The notes under the pieces were generated by a model that was not told where the DNA came from, searched no databases, and saw only the letters and a list, made by a program, of their open reading frames with translations. 64,000 bases of DNA from Mytilisepta virgata (taxonomy: Eukaryota > Mollusca > Bivalvia > Mytilida > Mytilidae): assembly GCA_028015205.1 (NCBI GenBank), contig CM051514.1, forward strand, positions 44,160,150 to 44,224,149, given 5' to 3'. Below are positions 55,763 to 64,000 of this stretch, piece by piece. A program made the position numbers and the translations under genes. Within the stretch, counting starts at the first letter, position 1. Every line of letters begins with the position of its first letter.

Positions 55763-56597
55763 AATTAAGACCTGAGAAATAAATGTAAATAAATAAAACT
55801 TAGCTATTAAAACTGAAATTTGAATTAAATATGTTTAAAGCGGAATTTTTAACGTAAGGTTCAAAGTAGAACTCGGGTTACGTTCCAAACCTCGTTTTTC
55901 AAATTTGTCATGGCGTAATGAATACCAATAGGCAATAATTTCATTGAAAAAAAAAACACCAGTTAGTTAAAAAAAAACCACAGATGTTTAAGGAATATAT
56001 ATACACCAACTTTTTTGAGTAAGTGAAGTTTTAATGATAAAATCGAAACCAGTATGATCCCTCTTTAATCGTCTTTATAATATAAACTTGACGAGAGATG
56101 TTAGCCAAAAAAATCAAAATATGCTAGATATACTTCTGTAATTAATCCATTCAGACTGTGACATAAAACATTATTTATCCTTTAATTTAGGCTATTACTT
56201 CTATATGATGTAATAAAACTTTCATTGATTTTTAGTATCTTCTTTTGATACGTTTATGGCAGGATGATACAAAAATAATCTGACAGACAATGTGCCTATC
56301 CGTCTAATACTACAGAATTCAAGTTTGATTCTCTGACATTGAATATCAAAGACGAAGACCGATGGCTGGAAGATTAGCGTGTTGTTACAAAATTACGTCA
56401 ATATTTTCAATCCACTTGTCAGAAATGTGTTCAGAGTTGTAAAAGAACAATGTGTCCAATGAAGATAAATTAGAAATGATTAATAACAAGATTGATTGAC
56501 GTAAAAATGTACTATGGAATTCTGTTAAAAGTATGATTTCAAATTCATCATGCAATGCTGACCATATTTGGAGTTTTTGTAACCCATTTCGGTCCGT
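55763..56597. other. Non-coding stretch
   Basis: Nothing recognisable is seen here. Confidence 0.4.
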
Positions 56598-56900
56598 TGG
56601 TTGATTGATGATTGATTTTGTTGTTGTTTGCGTTACGTCTGGTCGCGAATATTCACTACGAGGATCCACGTACTTTATCCCTATGTAGCGGTCATTACCC
56701 TACTCTTTTTCTAAAACAACTGAAGAGGTCTTCAGTGTACGTGGAGCGTGGCGTCCTTACCATCTAGTCAGCGCTCAGGCTGTCTGTATTAAGATCTGGC
56801 AACCCCTCAATGATATGTGCACTCCCTATTTGTGACTTTGGGAATTGCAAGGAAGCTCTGCCAGCTGAGTGTGTTTTTTACCACTCACCAGACGTAAGCA
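56598..56900 (-). mobile_element. Old copy of the 4.05-kb SINE/retroposon
   Basis: On the minus strand it carries ACTCAGCTGGCAGAGCTTCC (box A-like), GGGGTTGCCAGATCTTAATAC, GAAAAAGAGTAGGGTAATGACC and a tail region with CAATCAATCATCAATCAACC. The order matches 4046-4441 but the identity is low. No clear target duplication remains. Confidence 0.7.
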
Positions 56901-57005
56901 TTAGGAAATATCTAAGTTAAAAACTGTGTAATGCAAATAAAAGTCGGTTGATATTTTCACGGTTTCCCTTGAGTAAAACTGTAACCAGCTTATTACAAAT
57001 TATAA

Positions 57006-57202
57006 ACCCCAGGTAGCTCTGCTAGTTGACTATTGTATTAAGGGTTCCGGAGTAGATCCTGGTTGGTACGATATATAATTTTAGGAGACAAATTATGTTT
57101 TACAATAAAACCGACACCCAACTAAAACAGTGCTTGTGGAGAAATGAGTCGAAGTTGCATATCGTCGTCGTAGGACAATAAGTCTTGAAGTAGGTTTCCC
57201 TT
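57006..57202 (+). mobile_element. Decayed tRNA-like SINE, copy 1 of a cluster
   Basis: It opens with a weak box A-like stretch (AGGTAGCTCTGCTAGTTGAC). TAATTTTAGGAGACAAATTATG, ACACCCAACTAAAACAG, TGAGTCGAAGTTG and GTAGGTTTCCC follow in the same order as in the next copy. Confidence 0.6.
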
Positions 57203-57535
57203 GAAAAAAAAATAAAAAAATAAAAGAAAATACGCAATCCATTAGACAGACAAACCCGGAAAGATCCCTTTAGTATTTCTTGACTTTACTTTACAAACCC
57301 GGGAAGACAAAGGAATAACCACAAGCACACCGAATAAACACTGAAAACTAAAATAATACAATGAAGAACGTGGACTTCTATTAAAACCAGGAATGAGAAA
57401 TCAGGTGCTCCCGAAGAGTTCCTGCTCCGTATATGGCACCCGTCTTGAAGTTCAACAAAGTTAATCCGGTGGTAGTCACAAATCTGTGGAGGGTAAAGTT
57501 ATATAACCGTAAGTTTTACAACCACATTCCATTGG

Positions 57536-57775
57536 CTACGCTAGTGGAGTACACCTTTAGCTCAGTTTGTAGAGCGGTACACTGCTTAATTGATCCCGAG
57601 TTTGTGCCGTAGGAAATTTTAGAACACATTTTGCTCTACTGTTACATCCGCATCCAACTAAAAACCCACGGTTGTCATAAAAATCTGTTTGGCAAATGAG
57701 TTGAAGTAGGTATACGTCATCGTAGGCCAACCCTCTTGAGGTAGGGGGATTTAAACAGGCTTCCAATTAATGAAA
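57536..57775 (+). mobile_element. tRNA-like SINE, copy 2 of a cluster
   Basis: TAGCTCAGTTTGTAGAGC (57558-57575) is close to the D-arm/box A of many tRNAs. Downstream are CTCTACTGTTACA, CATCCAACTAAAAACCCACGG, TGAGTTGAAGTAGGTATACG and GAGGTAGGGGGATT. Box B is degraded. Confidence 0.7.
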
Positions 57776-57796
57776 TATTAACATGTTTACTCTATT

Positions 57797-57928
57797 AGCT
57801 GCGCTAGTGGAGTAATCCTTTTACTCAGCTAATAGCACGGAGGACTATTGTACCAAGACTTCAGGTTTCGATAACCAGTTGGTGCGGTAGGTAATTTTGG
57901 GAGACAACTTATGCTCTATTGTTAAAAT
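57797..57928 (+). mobile_element. tRNA-like SINE, copy 3 of a cluster, truncated
   Basis: CGCTAGTGGAGTAATCCTTT and TTACTCAGCTAATAGCACGG are followed by box B GGTTTCGATAACC (57864-57876), GTTGGTGCGGTAGGTAATTT and ACTTATGCTCTATTGTTA. It lacks the rest of the element seen in copy 2. Confidence 0.7.
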
Positions 57929-59509
57929 ACAGTCAAACTTGTTTTAAAGGGCACCTATATATAGCAAATCACTGTCTATAAATGGCACTGTGAAAATGTC
58001 CCTGTTATGAACAAAACTTGTAAAATTAACTTCTGCACAAAAGGACACATTTCTTTGGTTCCATGTATACACAAGTTTTATTATGTTTTTTAATGCGTTG
58101 CACGTACAGGACCGTTCAATAAATTCCGCCGAACATTTTCAGTGATCAGGAACAATGTGGTAGATGAATATATCTTATTAGTAAAAATTACCTAATATTC
58201 GTTTTATTATGTCTAGTTTCAAAGGTTGTCCGTACTTGCTGTAGGATTAAAGCCACCGGGGAACTTTCAGTCACGTTAATATGCGGTTTCATTGCTTCCA
58301 TTTAGAATTAATCTAGAGTTTCACATGTACATAAAATTCCACACAGCAGACAAATCCCTGAATAGCAATGAACAGTTTTACGATTTAACAAACAAATCAA
58401 GGATTATATATTGAAAGAATATTACCATAAAAGCTAAATATTCAAATGGAGATAGTGGCAATAAAACATGGGTACATTCGTTGTGGGATTTGCTGCCTGC
58501 GTATGATAGTTCATTCTTTGTTGTTATTAATTTTGTGCGTTACTAAAAGAAAGGGTATTGTGTAATAAGCCATCGTCATAACTACATGTATTATTGGTCT
58601 CTAACTTGTCTAGTAACACACTTTCTGGTCTTTTTCATTCTGAATTTGTCTTTATTTATTCATCTCTGTCTTTTCAAAAAAAAAGATAACAATACCAAGT
58701 CAAAAAATGATGTCTTGCAGCCAATTAACATCGGCGAAAACAAAATTAGATCAGTTCAGCACATTGAAAGTTGTACACTGCGCAATTCATTCTTAAATGT
58801 TAAGAATTACCTTAACCAATCTTGAGTGGCCGTGGCCGCAAGCTATATAATTACATGTATGTTGTTATAATCTTGTTTTCTTGATTTTCTTTGAAATCGC
58901 AGATCTTGTAAAAATGAAAATAGTCTTAGTAGTGTTTTTCAATACTGAAGTTGAATGTTTGAATCTAGCTGCTGTCGAAGTGTTTTTGCTCCGGGTTCTC
59001 CGGCTTCCTTCAGCAATTAGCAGTGTTGATGAGTTTGTTGTTTCTATACTAATTATACTCATAATCAAATAGCCTTTTATTGATAGGATAGCATCCACGT
59101 ATTCATCTTACATTGGATACGCTCGAATCAGAATTATAAACGTTAGTATACTACGAGATGCATGGTCAGTGCAAATAATATTACAAAGCCACCAAAGTGG
59201 CATCCCCGATACTAAACATTTTCCCTCACCCATTAATATTTATATTCAAGAAAATTGTCCTTTGAGCCCTTATAAAAAAATTTAACCAAAATTACTGTAT
59301 CTTCTTGTAAAAGCCAGACCAAACCTGAGTAATGTGACGAAAATACATGTTGTAACAACCTAAACTAACACCAAAGAAAATTATCTGACGAAAATGTACT
59401 AAAATGTACTAAAGTGTACTAAAATAAAAGGAAAGTAATTCATCATCTGAATATTATATAAATATTTATTTTTTTTACAGTGACATTGCAGATTAACATG
59501 TGATATATT
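57929..59509. other. Non-coding stretch
   Basis: A short block at 58988-59018 (CTCCGGGTTCTCCGGCTTCC) resembles the middle of the GCCTCGG SINE and may be a fragment. At 59391-59430 a 10-bp unit (AAAATGTACT) is repeated about three times. A 79-codon frame at 58586-58825 has no supporting features. Confidence 0.4.
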
Positions 59510-59515
59510 TTATTA
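59510..59515 (-). promoter_or_regulatory. Polyadenylation signal of the second FN3 frame
   Basis: AATAAA on the minus strand about 85 nt past the stop codon. It supports this frame being in a 3'-terminal exon. A second AATAAA lies at 59466-59471. Confidence 0.6.
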
Positions 59516-59599
59516 CCCGTTAGTAAAGAAAATATAAAGTGATTTATTAGATTGTATACTTAAGTCTACTCGTATAAAACTTTTATCCATTGATTAACG

Positions 59600-60709
59600 T
59601 CATTTGTTGTCGTTTTCATTAACATCGTTATCTTTTAGATGCGTTTCCAAGTAATCCGACATGGCACTTGGATCTAACGCATCTTGAGATATATCCGACA
59701 TATTTTTCATTTCAAAGCCATGTTCTGTTGATTCCGAATCGGAGTCTGCATTAGGGAATGTCAATAATAGATCTAATTGATTTATGGAATTAATTTCCAG
59801 ATCCTTTGAATTACCACGTGAAATACTTTTTACAGTAGATATATTGGTATTAGGTTTTGGATAAGTGGTTTTGCTGGACTGTCCTGTGTCTGTTTCCCCA
59901 TTTACATGAAGAATAATTGAATTGTCATGATAATTAGTATAGTTTTCGCTGTTTTGATAAGAAAGTGATTCCTGTTTTTTTAAATAGCCATTGTACATTA
60001 TGTCGTCACTATGTTTATCATGGCAGTGGCAGTTTTGTTTGTGAATACTGTCTTGACGCGTTTCTGACCTTTTCACTTTAGGAATAGCACCCGAGGCCGA
60101 ATTTCGATTACGCCTTTGAGTTTCTTTTGAAAGTCTCTGTTCATTTTGACAATTATAATGATCAGAATCACACTCTTCGGGATCATCAGTATGTGCGACG
60201 CTAAAATCGTACAAGTTATCATTGCAACCAGCGGCAACTGTATCATTTTTTGGACTCCTAGAAATTTCTTGTTTGCGTTTGCAGAGAACCAAAGAACGAA
60301 ACCGGATAATCAAAATTAACAACACAATCATAGCAAGTGCTAAAATGGCACCTATGCTACTACCTACAGATAATGGAAGATCCCAGCTTTGTGTTGCAGC
60401 GGTAACACACTTTTGACTTGGTGGTGTATTATTCCTGAGCATGGACAGACATATCTTATAAAAAGTATCTGGTACCAGGTTTCTAACATTGTATGAATTA
60501 TCCGTTGGTGGCAGACGTGGTCCATATTGAATATATGAACTAGCAACCTTTTGATAGTGTACACGATATCCCAAAATGCTAGCTGGAATTTGTGCACTTG
60601 TTTGCCAGATAACTTCAATTGAAGATCGTTTAGATGTGGTTACCTCTAAAGTCATTATTTGAGAAACATTGTAGAAGGCAGACATTACTTTCGTTGTATC
60701 AACCACCAT
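59600..60709 (-). CDS. FN3-transmembrane receptor tail, second paralogue
   Basis: A 369-codon frame. Residues about 16-106 form one FN3 domain (W35, GYRVHYQ 47-53, C87 and C101). Residues about 113-135 are a transmembrane helix with G-S-S-I-G, followed by basic residues. The cytoplasmic tail has LYDFS (166-170), a small His/Cys cluster (NCHCHDKH, 226-233) where the paralogue is His-rich, IILHVNGE (265-272), FEM (332-334) and YLET (353-356). The block ILGYRVHYQK-ASSYIQYGP is almost identical to the paralogue at 44376-45443. There is no signal peptide. A good splice acceptor (TTTTTTCAG) lies 22 nt upstream of the ATG, but an in-frame TAA lies between them. Either the ATG is the true start after a non-coding exon end, or the coding junction is further in. 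It is most likely the last exon of an adhesion-type receptor. Confidence 0.8.
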   Translation of the reverse strand: MVVDTTKVMSAFYNVSQIMTLEVTTSKRSSIEVIWQTSAQIPASILGYRVHYQKVASSYIQYGPRLPPTDNSYNVRNLVPDTFYKICLSMLRNNTPPSQKCVTAATQSWDLPLSVGSSIGAILALAMIVLLILIIRFRSLVLCKRKQEISRSPKNDTVAAGCNDNLYDFSVAHTDDPEECDSDHYNCQNEQRLSKETQRRNRNSASGAIPKVKRSETRQDSIHKQNCHCHDKHSDDIMYNGYLKKQESLSYQNSENYTNYHDNSIILHVNGETDTGQSSKTTYPKPNTNISTVKSISRGNSKDLEINSINQLDLLLTFPNADSDSESTEHGFEMKNMSDISQDALDPSAMSDYLETHLKDNDVNENDNK

Positions 60710-63204
60710 ATCAGTAGAAAGTTAAAATCTCCTGAAAAAATTACGTGACAAGATCTTTTGTAATATTGCTCTTTAGTGTAATTACCTTCTATAACATTCC
60801 GATGGTCGATTTATCAAATGTACTCAGTTCCTCAGTATTGATATACATGACAATACGATATATATTTAAATCTGAAGGATTTCATACAATCCAATTTGTT
60901 TCAAATAATCCATTTATCAAAGTTAAAAAAGTCTTTTTTTTTAACATCATATAATACATATAAAACCATTGGTCTTCCCTGGTAGTAACAAAGGAAACAT
61001 ACTACGGTTATTAAAATAAATAATTTACACTATTGTACGAAATAAAAATATCTTCTAAATAGTTGGATGAAAGATTGAATTTGTTCATAGCGTGTCTTGT
61101 CTCAATGATCCTGGAAAGCTGATTTATAGATAACATTGATTTTCAAATGGTGCAGTATTTTCTCTAAGTAGGTACCGATCGTCTTTTGTCAGCAGGTGTT
61201 TTCAGTTGTTCAAATCCAATTAACAAAGTGTTCATCAAACAACATATATATATTTTTTTCAAGAGAACTTCTTGTTCATATCCGCAGCGCTTTGCTAAAA
61301 TTAATCTCCAACAGTGAAATGTGTTTATATGCACACCATCAGAGAGTTTTTTCTTAAACATATGTTTTCTTCGGTTCACAACTGCAAACATATACTATTT
61401 TATCGGAATTAGTTTGAAGTCTTATAACTGAATGTTATTTTCTCTTAGACAGTTTTACAATTAAACAAACAATCTTGTTGGTCGAATTGTTATTAGTCTG
61501 AGTGTTACCATTGGTAAGTCCGTGATTTTAGTCTTATCCAGAAATTCATTTGCAAACCGAAAGTCAGAATCATAGCCATAATCAATATGGGACTAATTAG
61601 CTAGTAAAATGTCACAAACAAATCATTGTTAATTTATATTGTATATTGATTTCATTCCATCTATATATCTTGATTGATCAGGAAACAGATATTCACAGAT
61701 TTTTGTTTGTTTCCTTTGTTGGCGATGATAACATTTAAAGTCGATGCGGTTGATTTTTTAAATTAGTTAAAAAATTAAAACTATGCGTGACTTTTTGTTA
61801 TTATCCAATTTCTCTTGGTGTCTCAAGTAAAACGAGAATTTCAATATTTCTTTGTTTCAGTGTTATGAGTGGTACAATATTGACAGCCTTTCAGTTGAAA
61901 GAATGTTTTTTTTAACCTGTTCTTTTCATAATGAAATAAACATCGCACTAGGGAACACTCAGAAGCAAATACGAACTTCGTTCAGTCGGGAAACAGCTTC
62001 GTCTTTGTTTTTATTAATTTGATTTTAATCTTTTTATGTTACACAGTGCAGCCTTTTTTTTTTGTACGATTAATATTACCTTGTTAACTCTCCTGTACGC
62101 ACTTTTTCAATTTTTTTCGCTGGTTGTCGAGTCTTTAATCGCAGTTTAACATCCTAGAACACAGAAATCCCACTTAGCCGTAAAATATTCTGAAAATTAC
62201 AATTGAGCCTTTATCTTAAACGGATTATGTTCCAATTTCCAAATTTTACATTAGGTTTTCTTTCTAGTAATTAAATTAGAAGACGTCTATATCCTAATAC
62301 TGAAGATTCTTAGTAATAGTAGATAAATTGCCTGCTACCTGCTGATTTTCCTCTTAAGGTAATTTGTATTCAGAGATTTATCGCCTGCAAATTGGTAATA
62401 ATGCTTTTCAGCGGGACGTTATATGTCGGAATAATGATTTAAATCATGCAACAAGAAACCGTTAATTTGATAAAAACCCATCATTGACCAACCATCGTCT
62501 CTCTCTATCATTTTCCATAGAATCCTTAGCATACAATATCTTTAGTGTCGTTAAATACGATCTTGTATATTCATAGAGCTGAAAAATGAAAGCTTCTGTA
62601 TTGCTTCATATATCCCATAATTATGGTTTTGTACTCATAATTTTTCGCTCGAAAAGTTTTTAGTTACTCATTACTTACACTGTACAGAGACGATTCATTA
62701 AATGCTCATAAAAGTTTTAATCATGAAATGGATTCCTTTGAACGACAAAAACTCTGAATAATGGATGTTTCAGTTTTTTAGTTTTTTTATAGACTTTTTA
62801 TATTTTAATGGTGAACAGCTTTTATAAATTGATTTTTATTCATGTTTCTATTTTTCCAAGTTTTCCCTAACGACTTTTGTCTGGGGTAACCATCAAGAAA
62901 CATCTTAATTTACAAACTGTTGATTTCTTAAGCAGTAGATCAAAGACCGATGTCTGTGTCCAGTAGATATTTATAACTCTTTGTTTGATATTCATCTTTC
63001 TCTTAATTCTGTACGCATTTATACATCTCTTGACCCGTTCTGATATCAAAACACGTTGGCTAATAATGGTCGTGATATTTCCTGCCAAAAACGTTCGGAT
63101 GACCTTTCGGAGTTTTACATTGTCAGTAGAGAAAAAGGATTCTACAACACTTGAAGCGTTAATTATGAAATTTATCCACTCTTGATAATTAAATTTTCAT
63201 TTTT
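60710..63204. other. Repeat-poor stretch upstream of the second FN3 frame
   Basis: No recognisable exon or repeat. If the FN3 frame is a terminal exon, this is intron sequence and the acceptor at 60732-60733 (minus strand) may be its end. Confidence 0.4.
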
Positions 63205-63600
63205 GTCTCACCTACGACGAAAGTTAAGTTAGTTTGATAGCAACTACTTGGGATAGATCAATGATATTTTCTATAAAGTTGCAGTACTATCCGTACATTT
63301 CAGTTTGACGACCATTTCGAGGCCCAGCCCCCTAGGTCATAATAGTCTAGTGACTTTCAATTAATGAGCAATTTTCAATGTTAATTTTTATGCTTAAGTT
63401 AGTTTGATAGGAACTACTCGTGATAGATCAATGATCTTTTCTATAAGGTTGCATTACACCTCAGATTGACGATGATTTCGAGGCCATGTCTAGGTCATGG
63501 TCAGCGACTTTCAATTTATTAGCAATGTTGCTGTCCATCAGATTGTTTTTCAAATTTTCTGCCGACAGGCGAGACGTATCTCTGTGTCAGCAGTTTATTT
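63205..63600 (+). mobile_element. Short element with GTCTCACCT / AGGCGAGAC ends
   Basis: It starts GTCTCACCT (63205-63213) and ends with AGGCGAGAC (63567-63575), complementary with one mismatch, plus a short tail (GTATCTCTGTGTCAGCAG). The core has two units starting TAAGTTAGTTTGATAG at 63225 and 63395, 170 bp apart. The ends resemble family B, but the core is different. Confidence 0.7.
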
Positions 63601-63739
63601 AGACTGGTCGGACAAGCCTCGTAGTTTAAAAATGACAATTTAAGTATCTCAAGTTGATAAATTTCATAATCAACTGGTCATCGCTGTAGAATTTATATCT
63701 CTCTACCTCTGAGTGCAGTTCACCTTGTTGGTAATCATA

Positions 63740-63960
63740 CGGTATTGGTTTTTATGTCGTTTCATACACCAGAGTGTCAGGATAGATAAGGGAGAGGTAT
63801 GGGTATCCATAAAACCGGTTTAACCCCACCACTATTCAATGTCTCTACCTGATGTTTGTGTTTGGTACTCTTTTATGTTATTTTTTGTCCGGGGTTCTGC
63901 CTGTTTCCCTTGGTTTGATTGATTGGTCTGTAGTTGTTGACCTATGTGTTATCCATTTTG
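63740..63960 (+). repeat. Dispersed repeat H, plus copy
   Basis: It contains CACCAGAGTGTCAGGATAG, AAACCGGTTTAACCCCACCA, TGTTTGTGTTTGGTACTC and ATCCATTTTGGTGTTC, the reverse complement of the order at 4676-4915. The right end may extend to the window edge. Confidence 0.75.
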
Positions 63961-64000
63961 GTGTTCAGCTTATTAATCGGGACATTAACTTTGCAAAACT

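Noticed and set aside
58586..58825. 79-codon frame with a hydrophobic start
   Set aside because: The hydrophobicity follows from T-rich DNA; no homologue is recognised and no supporting signals were seen.
60222..60618. Frames overlapping the second FN3 gene on both strands
   Set aside because: They are out-of-frame shadows of a frame with clear domain structure.
1..64000. Endogenous virus or bacterial-type gene cluster
   Set aside because: No capsid, integrase, polymerase (other than the LINE relic), operon layout or ribosome-binding sites were seen.

Overview
The window looks like nuclear DNA of a marine bivalve, most likely a mussel of the genus Mytilus. The reasons are its high A+T content, the lack of bacterial-style gene packing, abundant tRNA-derived SINEs, and several dispersed sequences that I recognise from memory as high-copy mussel repeats. 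The genus assignment is from recognition and was not checked by a search. Almost all of the 64 kb is non-coding.

I can support three long coding regions, all on the minus strand. (1) 22266-23966 is an intact, intronless TRIM-like gene: two B-boxes, a coiled coil and a beta-propeller-like C-terminus, without a RING finger. (2) 44376-45443 and (3) 59600-60709 are paralogous open frames. Each encodes one fibronectin type III (FN3) domain, a transmembrane helix and a long cytoplasmic tail. Their tails share short motifs but otherwise differ; the first carries a histidine-rich block. They may be tandem genes, or alternative last exons of one adhesion-receptor gene whose other exons lie beyond the window. 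A fourth coding trace, 26483-26851, is a decayed C-terminal piece of a LINE reverse-transcriptase ORF.

The rest is mostly layered mobile DNA. At least five families (called A-E here) share one plan: a terminal hairpin head, often a GTCCGTCC-like tract, a core of imperfect tandem units of roughly 140-190 bp, and a short tail. Family A heads read AGCTCAC..GTGAGCT (1.6-3.0, 35.5-39.0, 54.4 kb). Family B heads read TCTCGCC..GGCGAGA (5.5-8.1, 18.8-19.6, 29.3, 52.1-54.0 kb). Family C includes 5.0, 19.6-20.3, 26.1-29.3 and 47.2 kb. Family D is at 24.4-26.1 kb and family E at 11.4-12.3 kb. Family B units repeat every 146-147 bp at several loci.

Younger insertions sit inside these arrays: SINEs (one with a perfect 10-bp target-site duplication), a LINE fragment, a roughly 376-bp satellite and foldback elements. 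Elsewhere there are two TTAA-flanked MITE copies in opposite orientation around the first FN3 frame, a retroposon with a perfect 12-bp duplication at 4.0-4.45 kb, a 25-bp perfect hairpin at 10.27 kb, a GGTCT-rich foldback at 8.63 kb, and a cluster of three old tRNA-like SINEs at 57.0-57.9 kb. The stretches 12.3-18.4, 42.8-47.2 and 60.7-63.2 kb are comparatively poor in recognisable repeats; the latter two adjoin the FN3 frames and may be intronic or regulatory.
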